Positions 24,739-32,395 of a DNA stretch of 37,386 bases are shown piece by piece. Within the stretch, counting starts at the first letter, position 1; every line of letters starts with the position of its first letter. The notes beneath the pieces are model-generated. The model was not told the DNA's origin. It saw only the letters and a list, made by a program, of their open reading frames with translations, and ran no database searches. The DNA comes from Pelagibacteraceae bacterium AG-325-E08 (GTDB lineage Bacteria > Pseudomonadota > Alphaproteobacteria > Pelagibacterales > Pelagibacteraceae), in NCBI GenBank assembly GCA_003282985.1, contig QBYE01000013.1, positions 1 to 37,386 of the forward strand, written 5' to 3'. Made by a program: the position numbers and the translations under genes.

Positions 24739-24905
24739 ACTTTTCTCAAAGTATTATACGAATAAAAATAAAAACCCATACAATTAATCAAAATTATAGG
24801 TAACAAATTATTAAAAAAGTTTCCATTGATTAAAAAAGGAAGAAAATAAATTAAAAGTCCTATTGTAAACTCTTTTTTATTAAAAAAATATTTTTTTTTA
24901 TCCAT
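24735..24905 (-). pseudogene. 56-residue membrane ORF resembling an O-antigen ligase C-terminus
   Basis: An ATG at 24905 opens a 56-codon frame that ends in ATGA overlap with the WecA-like gene; its start overlaps the end of the upstream SDR gene by 8 bp. The protein has one or two hydrophobic segments. Its middle, LPFLINGNFFNNLLPIIL then GFYFYSY, lines up with the C-terminus of the O-antigen ligase at 34940-36250 (FPFLPSGNFFNNWMSIIN then GFYLYYF), sharing about 15 positions in 33. It therefore looks like the surviving tail of a ligase gene deleted during island turnover. It keeps coupled overlaps, so it may still be translated. It could alternatively be a genuine small protein. Confidence 0.6.
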
Positions 24906-25812
24906 TTTTTTTTTTGTAATAATTTATAGTTTGTGTCAATCCAGAATTAAATTTAATTTTTGGTTTCCACTTAAGTAATTTTTTTGCCTTATAAATACTT
25001 GGATAAAGACTCATTATTTCATCTTTTCTAAATTTAATTCTACCAAATTTAGGTTTTCCAAAACCTACTAATTTACAAATTCTGAGAATTATATTTTTTA
25101 TTTTTAATGGTTTTCCTGAACCAATATTTATTATTTCTCCACTTACTTTTTTGTTTTTTAATGATTTTATAATTGCTCTAACTGCATCATCAACATGTAA
25201 AAAATCTCTCAATTGTTTTCCATCAGAACAATTAAATTCATTATCTTTAATTGCATTTAAAATTGTAATTGGAACAACTCTATTTTCATCCTGATAAGGA
25301 CCATAAATTAAATAAAATCTTATTATAGTTGCTGGAAAATCATATTTTTTTTTCAAATTAAGCAAAAACTTTGTGCTTAATAGTTTAGCTTTTCCATATG
25401 CTGAATATGTTTTTTGATTATTTTTGTTATTCTCAGTTTGTGGAGAATTTATTTTTCCATATTCTACACTTGAGCCAATTTGTATAAATTTTTCTAATTT
25501 AGATTTTAAAAATATTGATGATAAATTTTTGCAGCCATTATAATGACTTTTAATTGTTTTTCTTTTATTAGAATGATCGACAAAACCTGCTAAATTTACA
25601 ACATAATTATAATTATTGTCCAATTTTTTAAATAACTCTTTTTTTTTGGAAATGTCACATATCTTATATTTTACTTTATTTAATCTTCTTTTTTTCAAAG
25701 GTTTATTTGTTGATAAACTGGTCACAGACCAGTTTAAAGACAGACATTTTTTTGCTAAATGATACCCTATAAAACCTGTACCACCTGTTATTAAAATTTT
25801 TTTTTTAATCAA
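24898..25812 (-). CDS. NAD-dependent epimerase/reductase, probably CDP-sugar specific
   Basis: Extended SDR of 304 residues with ITGGTGFIGYHL at the N-terminus, LAGFVDHSNK, the IGSSVEYG serine region, YSAYGKAK (YxxxK catalytic pair), IRFYLIYGPYQDENR and LRDFLHVDDAVRA. It is encoded directly after rfbG and rfbF (8-bp overlap with rfbF). It probably acts on CDP-4-keto-6-deoxyglucose as a 4-reductase or epimerase, giving a CDP-6-deoxyhexose. No rfbH-type 3-dehydrase is present, so a 3,6-dideoxy sugar is less likely. The exact product cannot be read from sequence. Confidence 0.8.
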   Translation of the reverse strand: MIKKKILITGGTGFIGYHLAKKCLSLNWSVTSLSTNKPLKKRRLNKVKYKICDISKKKELFKKLDNNYNYVVNLAGFVDHSNKRKTIKSHYNGCKNLSSIFLKSKLEKFIQIGSSVEYGKINSPQTENNKNNQKTYSAYGKAKLLSTKFLLNLKKKYDFPATIIRFYLIYGPYQDENRVVPITILNAIKDNEFNCSDGKQLRDFLHVDDAVRAIIKSLKNKKVSGEIINIGSGKPLKIKNIILRICKLVGFGKPKFGRIKFRKDEIMSLYPSIYKAKKLLKWKPKIKFNSGLTQTINYYKKKNG

Positions 25813-26500
25813 GATTTTTTTGCTCTTTGATTTTACTTTCTAAAATTTCTTTATCTCTTAATGTATCCATACATTGCCAAAAACCATTATACTTAAAAGC
25901 TAAAAGTTGTTTTTTGTAAGTTGCTTTTTTAAATGGTTCTTGTTCTAGATAGGTATTATCACTTTTAATTAAGTTTATAAATTTTGGATCAATTACAAAA
26001 AAACCTCCATTTATCCAACCAGCATCTAATGAATTTTTTTCTCTAAAATATTTAACAATCCCTTTATTAATTTTGATTACTCCAAATCTTGCTGGAGGTC
26101 TAACAGCTGTTAATGTAATTAATTTTTTATTTTTATTATGAAATTTAATTAATTTATCTAGGTTAACATTAGATAATCCATCACCATAAGTAAGAAGAAA
26201 TGTTTCTGTAAGATAATTTTTTAATCTTTTTAGTCTTCCACCTGTCATTGTATTTTTACCCGTTTCTATTAAATGAATTTTAACTTTTTTGTTAATTCTT
26301 TTTTTTTTAAAATATTCTCTAATAACCTTCCCTTTATATCCTAGGGCTATAAAAAATTCGTTATGTCCATATCTAACGTAGTGATCAATTATTCTATGAA
26401 TTATAGGTTTTCCACAAATTTTAATCATAGGTTTTGGAATTGTCTTTGTATATTCAGATATTCTTGTACCTAATCCACCTGCTAAAATTACTACTTTCAT
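25805..26500 (-). CDS. rfbF: Glucose-1-phosphate cytidylyltransferase RfbF
   Basis: Forms CDP-glucose from CTP and glucose-1-phosphate. The 231 residues show VVILAGGLGTRISEYTKTIP with KPM, the GYKGKVIREYF segment, the family hallmark NTMTGGRLKRLKNYL, TYGDGLSNV (metal Asp), RPPARFGV, INGGFFVI, EQEPF and FWQCMDTLRDKEILE. The protein is about 25 residues shorter than the usual 257, mostly because the loop between REYF and the TGGRLKR motif is shortened. It lies 3 bp after rfbG. Confidence 0.92.
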   Translation of the reverse strand: MKVVILAGGLGTRISEYTKTIPKPMIKICGKPIIHRIIDHYVRYGHNEFFIALGYKGKVIREYFKKKRINKKVKIHLIETGKNTMTGGRLKRLKNYLTETFLLTYGDGLSNVNLDKLIKFHNKNKKLITLTAVRPPARFGVIKINKGIVKYFREKNSLDAGWINGGFFVIDPKFINLIKSDNTYLEQEPFKKATYKKQLLAFKYNGFWQCMDTLRDKEILESKIKEQKNLD

Positions 26501-26503
26501 ATT

Positions 26504-27595
26504 TTATTTTTTGACTTTTTTGATAAAATTTTCGAATTCTCTAATTTGGCTTATTGAATAACTGTACATATTTATTTTTTTATGATCTAAATAAAATTTA
26601 TACCAATCTATAACCATATTTATTGTTTGATTGGCATTAAAAAAACATCTCCAGCCTAAAAATTTAAGTGCTTTATTACTGTTTAATTTTAATAATTTTG
26701 ACTCATATACATCTTTTTTCAATTTTACTATTTTCCAATCAAATATGTTCCATCGTTTTTTGATTTTGTTGATCATCTCTATAACGGTAATTGAATTTCT
26801 ATTATTTGGTCCAAAATTAAAAACTTGACCATTTAATTTTATATTTTTTTTTTGTTTAATTGCCAAAAGCATATAACCATAAAGAGGCTCTAAAACATAT
26901 TGCCAAGGTCTAGTGGAATTTGGAAATCTAATTAACAATTTTTTTCTAGAATAAATCGATCTAATGCAGTCTGGTATTAATCTATCTTTAGACCAATCTC
27001 CTCCTCCAATTACATTTCCTGCTCTCGCAATTGAAATTCTCAAATTTTTTTTTTTATACAAAAAACTATTCAAATAACATTGTATTATAAGTTCAGCACA
27101 AGCTTTTGAAGCACTATAAGGATCATGGCCTCCAAGAACATCATTCTCCTTATAACCCCTAGATAATTCAAGATTTTTATATGATTTATCGCTTGTTATA
27201 ATTACAACAGAGCATAATTTTTTATAATCATATTCTTTTAATGCTTCAAGCAAATTTAATGTACCAAAAGAATTTGTTTCAAATGTGTGTTTTGGATTTT
27301 GATAGGACTCTTTAACCAAAGATTGTGCTGCAAGATGGAAAATGAAATCAGGTTTATTTTTTTTAATAATTTTAGAAAGTTTTTTTTTATATTTAATATC
27401 CACAATTATATGTTTAACTTTATTGTTTAATTTATTGGTTTTAAAATTTGAAGGTTTTGTTGGTATATTATTTGAAACACCAATTATTTTTGCACCTAAA
27501 TGATTCAACCACATAGATAACCACGACCCTTTAAACCCTGTGTGTCCCGTAATTAAAACTTTTTTACCTTTAAATTTTGAGAGTAAACTTATCAT
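26504..27595 (-). CDS. rfbG: CDP-glucose 4,6-dehydratase RfbG
   Basis: Converts CDP-glucose to CDP-4-keto-6-deoxyglucose. The 363 residues carry KKVLITGHTGFKGSWLSMWL, FHLAAQSLVKESYQNP, VIITSDKSYKN with the catalytic acidic pair region, GGHDPYSASKACAEL (Tyr-x3-Lys), ARAGNVIGGGDW and RPWQYVLEPLYGYM, all standard for this family. Its ATG overlaps the stop of the CDP-alcohol phosphatidyltransferase gene (ATGA), so it is translationally tied to the phosphonate module upstream. Confidence 0.95.
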   Translation of the reverse strand: MISLLSKFKGKKVLITGHTGFKGSWLSMWLNHLGAKIIGVSNNIPTKPSNFKTNKLNNKVKHIIVDIKYKKKLSKIIKKNKPDFIFHLAAQSLVKESYQNPKHTFETNSFGTLNLLEALKEYDYKKLCSVVIITSDKSYKNLELSRGYKENDVLGGHDPYSASKACAELIIQCYLNSFLYKKKNLRISIARAGNVIGGGDWSKDRLIPDCIRSIYSRKKLLIRFPNSTRPWQYVLEPLYGYMLLAIKQKKNIKLNGQVFNFGPNNRNSITVIEMINKIKKRWNIFDWKIVKLKKDVYESKLLKLNSNKALKFLGWRCFFNANQTINMVIDWYKFYLDHKKINMYSYSISQIREFENFIKKVKK

Positions 27596-28398
27596 TTAAT
27601 ATTTTTCTTAAGTTTGCCTCTAAAATAATAAACGTAAAAAACACCAAAAAATAACATAAGAGTTTTAAGAAAATATAAAAAGAATATAATTTTTGAAAAA
27701 TAATTAAAATTGTATACTATTTCTAAAAAAATTAATAAATAAACTGGATCTGTAGACCTAGCTCGATTATCCATAAAATTTTTTACAAATATAACTAAAA
27801 GATTATCCTTTTTTTTTTTTATATTTTTGTCAATATTATTTTCTATTTCAATATTACTCTCCTTGTTCAAGAGTTCATAAAATAGTTGATGAAACGAGTA
27901 AATCTTGAAATCAATAACTTTTAAAAATAATATTGAAATTGTAATGATTAAATAAATATTATTATCAGTTAAGTTATAACAATATATTCCAATAGATGTT
28001 ATTAAACTAATTTCACCAATATGAGATCCCCAAGTATCTAAAATATGACCTAAAGCTGACCTTTGATTATTAATTTTGGCGATAAATCCATCTGTCCAGT
28101 CTAAAGAATTTTTTAAAAAAAAAATTACGAGACCAGTAATCATTAAAGAGTCAATGTTTGATGATAAAAATAACCCAGCAATGACACCACTAATACAGTA
28201 AAATAATGAAATATGATTAGCAGTTAAATTAGTGAATTGTAGAAAAAAAGCAAACAAAGTAGACAGCTCTATATAAATCCTTGCTTTCAAACCGCTATAA
28301 GGATTTGATTTCCAATCATAAATATTAAATTCAAAATCACTTTCTCTATTTGCTCTATATTGATAATTTTGATTTCTTAATTCTTGATATTTAATCAT
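27592..28398 (-). CDS. CDP-alcohol phosphatidyltransferase family protein with altered motif
   Basis: Integral membrane protein (268 residues, about six helices) with an N-terminal soluble stretch. The family motif appears as DWTDGFIAK, then eight residues, then GHILDTWGSH. Asp100, Asp103, Gly104, Ala107, Gly117 and Asp121 are kept, but the Arg after Ala is Lys108 and the last Asp (proposed general base) is Ser125 followed by His126. Between phosphonopyruvate decarboxylase and rfbG, it may use CMP-aminoethylphosphonate or a CDP-alcohol to decorate a lipid or glycan (inference). The substituted residue leaves activity open. Confidence 0.75.
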   Translation of the reverse strand: MIKYQELRNQNYQYRANRESDFEFNIYDWKSNPYSGLKARIYIELSTLFAFFLQFTNLTANHISLFYCISGVIAGLFLSSNIDSLMITGLVIFFLKNSLDWTDGFIAKINNQRSALGHILDTWGSHIGEISLITSIGIYCYNLTDNNIYLIITISILFLKVIDFKIYSFHQLFYELLNKESNIEIENNIDKNIKKKKDNLLVIFVKNFMDNRARSTDPVYLLIFLEIVYNFNYFSKIIFFLYFLKTLMLFFGVFYVYYFRGKLKKNIK

Positions 28399-28416
28399 TC
28401 AAATTATTCCTTATAA

Positions 28417-29514
28417 TTATTTCATAAATTTATTTTTAATATCAATAAAATTTTTAGGTCTTCCTAAGATTTCATTTTTATTTGAATTGGACATTTTTAC
28501 CTCTAAAAATGAGCGTTTTTTTGAATTTAGAAATTTGTTTAAATTTTTTTTTAAATCCTTTTTATTTTTTATTAAGTAGTAATTATCAAATTTCAAAGCA
28601 CTGGTGAATTTTTTTAAATTGATATTATTTAAATAAGTTTTTTGGCCACCAACTGACTCATGTGAATTATTATTCAACAAAATATATTTTAAATTCTTTT
28701 TTGAGTTTTGACCTAACGTAAAAAGTGCGCCTAAATGCATTAACATTGACCCATCACCATCTAAACATAGCACTTTTTTATTTGAAAAAAGTGAATATCC
28801 TAATGCTATCATTGAACAATGTCCCATGCCTCCTACTACGTAAAAATTATTTTTTTTTTGACTATTAGAAGATTGACCAAATAATTCTCTAGAAATATAG
28901 CCAGTGGTACTTATTATTTTAGTATTTTTTGTTTGTTTTATTAATTCTTTTATAAAATAATTTCTTTCAAGGTAAGTATTATTTTTTTTATTTATTTTTA
29001 ATTTTTTTTTATCTTTAACAAATGTATTTTTTTTTATTAAACACGCAACAGGAACATTGTTTTTTTTAGAATATTTTAACAGCTTGTTTAGTAATCCAAA
29101 TTTCTTTTCACTGTCAAGAACACAATATTTAATTCCTGCAAGTTTTAAAAGGTCTTTTGTAATTAAGCCTTTTGTTAAATGCTGTGGTTCATCTTTCAAA
29201 CCGGGTGCTCCCCTCCAACCAATTATTAATAATGAGGGGATTGAATATACTTTTTTGTGTAAAATAGAGACTAATGGATTAATAGCATTGCTTAATCCAG
29301 AATTTTGTAAATAGATGGCGGGAATTTTTTTCTTTGATAAAAAATATCCTGTAGCAAGAGCAACAGCAGATCCTTCATTGGTAGCTAGAATGTGTTTTAT
29401 TTTATTGTCTGCAATATAAATGTTCAATTCTTTTAAAATCGAGTCTGGAACTCCAGTAAAAAAACTTATCCCTCTCTTTTTTAAAAAATTAAAAAAATTT
29501 TTTAATTTAATCAT
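28417..29514 (-). CDS. aepY: Phosphonopyruvate decarboxylase
   Basis: ThDP enzyme that decarboxylates phosphonopyruvate to phosphonoacetaldehyde, pulling the unfavourable mutase reaction forward. The 365 residues show FFTGVPDSILKEL at the N-terminus, TNEGSAVALATGYFL with the ThDP-activating Glu47, LQNSGLSNAINPL, GWRGAPGLKDEPQHLTKG (a family hallmark), GGMGHCSMIALGYS, and the metal motif LDGDGSMLMHLGAL (253-256) ending with NNN near 281. It faces away from the PEP mutase gene across an 89-bp shared promoter region, which supports the assignment over sulfopyruvate decarboxylase. Confidence 0.93.
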   Translation of the reverse strand: MIKLKNFFNFLKKRGISFFTGVPDSILKELNIYIADNKIKHILATNEGSAVALATGYFLSKKKIPAIYLQNSGLSNAINPLVSILHKKVYSIPSLLIIGWRGAPGLKDEPQHLTKGLITKDLLKLAGIKYCVLDSEKKFGLLNKLLKYSKKNNVPVACLIKKNTFVKDKKKLKINKKNNTYLERNYFIKELIKQTKNTKIISTTGYISRELFGQSSNSQKKNNFYVVGGMGHCSMIALGYSLFSNKKVLCLDGDGSMLMHLGALFTLGQNSKKNLKYILLNNNSHESVGGQKTYLNNINLKKFTSALKFDNYYLIKNKKDLKKNLNKFLNSKKRSFLEVKMSNSNKNEILGRPKNFIDIKNKFMK

Positions 29515-29603
29515 TTTTATTGTAATTTCATGCTTTTATATCTATTAAATGAAATTTTAAAGTAAATTAAATTTAAAACGTAAAGTAATATATAACTTAA
29601 AAT
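29515..29603. promoter_or_regulatory. Divergent promoter region of the phosphonate module
   Basis: 89 bp between the decarboxylase and PEP mutase starts. It contains an inverted repeat, AATTTCAT (29524-29531) and ATGAAATT (29549-29556), 17 nt apart, which could be an operator or chance in AT-rich DNA. TATATAACT-like -10 strings lie close to the mutase start. No clear Shine-Dalgarno precedes either ATG. Confidence 0.45.
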
Positions 29604-30923
29604 ATGACAAAAATTAGGAGGGTATACGTTTCACTGTCAGCTGATAATTTACATCATGGTCATATAAATGTAATTACAAAAGCAAGTTCACTAGGAAATC
29701 TTACAGTTGGACTTTTAACTGAAAAAGCCATATTGCTTAAAAAAAAACTCCCTTTATTGAATTATAATCAAAGAAAAAAAATCATAATTAGTATCAAAGG
29801 AGTTAAAAAAGTTGTTCCACAAAACGAATGGGATGATACCGTCAATATCCAAAAACTAAAACCAGACATTGTGGTACACGGAGATGATTGGAAATATGGG
29901 ATTGAAAAAGATCTTAGGGCTAAAGTTATTAAGTGTTTAAAAAAATATGGTGGAAAGTTGATTGAAATTCCGCACGCAAAAAATGCTAAGTCATTTAATA
30001 TTCATAATAAAGACATTACCGATAATAATTTAGTTTATTCTTTTACACCAGACATGAGAAGAGCATCACTCAAGAAACTTTTAAACATTAAAAATTTTTT
30101 GATTTTTATGGAGGCTCATTCACCTCTAAGTGCACTTATTATTGAAAAAACCTCAATAATTAAAAATAAAAAAGAAAAGTATTTTGATGGATTCTGGTCA
30201 AGTTCTTTAACTGACTCAACATTGTTTGGGAGACCAGACACAGAATCTTTGGATATGTCTTTGAGATTAAATAATATTGATAAGATTTTTGATGTAACTA
30301 GTAAACCATTGATAATGGATATTGATACTGGTGGAAAGTTTGAACATCTTAAAATGAAGATTAATTCAATTGAAAAAATAGGAATTTCTGCAGTTATTAT
30401 GGAAGATAAAACTGGACTTAAAAAAAATTCTTTATTTGAAGATACATCAGATCAAAAACAAGAGAGTGCAGATAAATTTGCGAAAAAAATTAAATATATA
30501 AAAGAAAATCAAATAACTAATGATTTTATGTTAATTGCAAGAATTGAAAGTTTTATTTTAAATAAAGGGATAAACGACGCATTATTAAGAGCTAAAAAAT
30601 ATACAAAAGCTGGTGTTGATGGAATAATGATTCACAGTAAACAAAAAAATCCAAAAGAAATAATTAATTTTGCAAAAAATTTTAGGAAATTTAATAAGAT
30701 TATTCCTTTGATTTGTGTTCCCTCTACTTATAATCAAATAAAAGAAGATAGCCTTAAAAAAGTCGGTTTTAATATTGTGATCTATGCTAACCAGCTTTTA
30801 AGATCTTCTTATTATGCAATGTTAAATATAGCAACAGATATATTAAAAAATTCTAGAGCTAAAGAGTCTGAAAAAAAAATGACTTCAATTAAAAAAATTA
30901 TCAATTTGATTCCTGGTGCTTAA
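29604..30923 (+). CDS. pepM: Phosphoenolpyruvate phosphomutase with N-terminal cytidylyltransferase-like domain
   Basis: Catalyses PEP to phosphonopyruvate, the C-P bond-forming step of nearly all phosphonate biosynthesis. The 439-residue fusion has a cytidylyltransferase-like fold at about 1-145 (HHGH at 17-20, IVVHGDDWKYG at 89-99) and a mutase domain from about 150: FMEAHSPLSALIIE, FDGFWSSSLTDS, IMDIDTGG, and EDKTGLKKNS (267-276), an exact match to the PepM signature EDKxxxxxNS that separates mutases from isocitrate lyases. The N-domain lacks the ISSTxxR motif expected near residue 135, so its transferase activity is doubtful. It ends in IINLIPGA, shared with the cytidylyltransferase at 31953. 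Confidence 0.95.
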   Translation: MTKIRRVYVSLSADNLHHGHINVITKASSLGNLTVGLLTEKAILLKKKLPLLNYNQRKKIIISIKGVKKVVPQNEWDDTVNIQKLKPDIVVHGDDWKYGIEKDLRAKVIKCLKKYGGKLIEIPHAKNAKSFNIHNKDITDNNLVYSFTPDMRRASLKKLLNIKNFLIFMEAHSPLSALIIEKTSIIKNKKEKYFDGFWSSSLTDSTLFGRPDTESLDMSLRLNNIDKIFDVTSKPLIMDIDTGGKFEHLKMKINSIEKIGISAVIMEDKTGLKKNSLFEDTSDQKQESADKFAKKIKYIKENQITNDFMLIARIESFILNKGINDALLRAKKYTKAGVDGIMIHSKQKNPKEIINFAKNFRKFNKIIPLICVPSTYNQIKEDSLKKVGFNIVIYANQLLRSSYYAMLNIATDILKNSRAKESEKKMTSIKKIINLIPGA

Positions 30924-30933
30924 TAAATTTAAT
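30888..30933 (+). repeat. 46-bp direct repeat, copy 1 (pepM 3' end)
   Basis: Covers the last 12 codons of pepM, the stop and 10 bases beyond. By hand alignment it matches 32334-32379 at 38 of 46 positions without gaps, including TTCCTGGTGC and the sequence after the stop codon. Conservation past the stop suggests duplicated DNA, not only a conserved peptide. Confidence 0.65.
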
Positions 30934-30981
30934 AACGATTAGAAAAATGAAAAATAATTAAATCTAAAGATTAAAATTTAT

Positions 30982-31956
30982 ATGAGAAATTTAAGTTTAA
31001 AAAAATTTATTAAAATAAAAAATTATAAAAAAATATTTACTCCTAGTCCAAGTTTCCCTATAGAGAATTTATTAGGACTTAGCTCTAATTTTAGCAGAGG
31101 TGATAAAGATTTTGAAAGGCAATATAAAAAAGTAATTAAATCATTAAAGAAAATATCTGGTCAGCGAAATATGGTTTCAATACAAGGACCCGCAAGCTTG
31201 GCGATTGAAATAGGTCTATTAAACTTTGTAAGAGGAAATGTTTTAGTTGTAAATACTGGTTACTATTCAGATAGAATTTATTCAATTTTAAAGATGTCAA
31301 AAAAAAATTCAAAATTTCTAAGAAAAATAAATTATGTAAAATATAATCAAGTAGAAAACATCAAACAGAAATTTGATTGGATTTGTGCTTGTTATACTGA
31401 GACCAGTAAAGGTTTTAGATCAAACATAAAATATTTAAAAAAAATAGCAAATAAAAATAAATCTAAATTATTTATTGATGCTACTGCTTCAATAGGTATA
31501 GAAGAGAATCATAATTTGGCAGACGTTGTATCATTCAGCTCTTGTAAGTCTTTATTTGGTCTCACTGGTGCTTGTTTCATTGGTTACAAAATAAAGCCAC
31601 AAAATAAAATTAATTCATTTATGATGGATATTAAAAGTCATATTCAGAAAAAAATGACAGGTCCCAATAGTACAATCCAATCTTTAGAATATGTTTTAGA
31701 TAATTATTCAAAATTTAAAAAAAGTGTTCAAATTAATAAAAAATATTTTATGAAAAAATTTAAAAAGTATTTAATGTATCCTGAGGAAAATCAGCCTAAT
31801 ATTTGTACTTATATAAACTTAAAAGTAAAAAAAAATAAAAATTTAATTCTTTACCAACCAAGAATTAAAAATAATGGTTCATTAATTTTCCATTTAGGAT
31901 CAGGACATTCTGAAAAAATTACAACAGAAATAAATAGAAATATAAAAATTAGATGA
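30982..31956 (+). CDS. Class V aminotransferase, probably 2-aminoethylphosphonate-forming
   Basis: PLP enzyme that probably aminates phosphonoacetaldehyde to 2-aminoethylphosphonate. The 324 residues fit fold-type I, class V: IFTPSPSFPIE at the N-terminus (compare the PGP start of PhnW), SIQGPASLAIEIGL, VVNTGYYSDR, FIDATASIGIE with the pyridine-contacting Asp166, and SFSSCKSLFGLTGACF with the Schiff-base Lys189. It is about 40 residues shorter than typical PhnW. Its place between PEP mutase and a cytidylyltransferase defines the role; other class V substrates are possible. Its stop overlaps the next start by ATGA. Confidence 0.8.
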   Translation: MRNLSLKKFIKIKNYKKIFTPSPSFPIENLLGLSSNFSRGDKDFERQYKKVIKSLKKISGQRNMVSIQGPASLAIEIGLLNFVRGNVLVVNTGYYSDRIYSILKMSKKNSKFLRKINYVKYNQVENIKQKFDWICACYTETSKGFRSNIKYLKKIANKNKSKLFIDATASIGIEENHNLADVVSFSSCKSLFGLTGACFIGYKIKPQNKINSFMMDIKSHIQKKMTGPNSTIQSLEYVLDNYSKFKKSVQINKKYFMKKFKKYLMYPEENQPNICTYINLKVKKNKNLILYQPRIKNNGSLIFHLGSGHSEKITTEINRNIKIR

Positions 31957-32369
31957 TTAAAAAAAAAAAAATTTGTGTAGACATGTCTTGTACTATAATT
32001 CATCATGGTCATATCAGGCTATTGAAAAAAGCCTCAAAGTTTGGAAGAGTATATGTAGCTCTTACATCAGACCAGGAGATTAGAAAATATAAAAAAATTG
32101 AACCAGAACTTAAATTTAGTCAGCGAAAAGAAGTTCTTCAAGCCTGTAAATATGTACATAAAGTAATTAAATCTAAATTTAATATAGATAATAATTTTAT
32201 GAAAAAACATAAATTAGAAAAATTAATACATGGGATTGATAATAGGAATAGTTTGGATAAGAAATATGTATTTATTTTTTCAAGGACTCCTAATATTAGC
32301 TCAACAAATATTAGATATAAATCGTTCAAAAATTATAAAAAAATTATAAAATTAATTCCTGGTGCATAA
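31953..32369 (+). CDS. Stand-alone cytidylyltransferase, probably CMP-phosphonate synthesis
   Basis: Nucleotidyltransferase of the glycerol-3-phosphate/choline-phosphate cytidylyltransferase superfamily, 138 residues. It keeps both signatures: HHGH (17-20) and ISSTNIR (115-121), with QRKEVLQACKYV between them. It is homologous to the N-domain of the PEP mutase fusion (shared HHGHI, KAS, LT, QRK and HG-D positions). It probably forms CMP-2-aminoethylphosphonate from CTP, as described for PntC-type enzymes. The last residues, KKIIKLIPGA, match the PEP mutase tail and are not a known part of this fold. Confidence 0.85.
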   Translation: MIKKKKICVDMSCTIIHHGHIRLLKKASKFGRVYVALTSDQEIRKYKKIEPELKFSQRKEVLQACKYVHKVIKSKFNIDNNFMKKHKLEKLIHGIDNRNSLDKKYVFIFSRTPNISSTNIRYKSFKNYKKIIKLIPGA

Positions 32370-32379
32370 TTAATTCAAT
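32334..32379 (+). repeat. 46-bp direct repeat, copy 2 (cytidylyltransferase 3' end)
   Basis: Second copy of the repeat at 30888-30933, in the same orientation and in the same position relative to the stop codon. See copy 1 for the alignment. Confidence 0.65.
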
Positions 32380-32395
32380 GTTTCAAAAAAAATAG

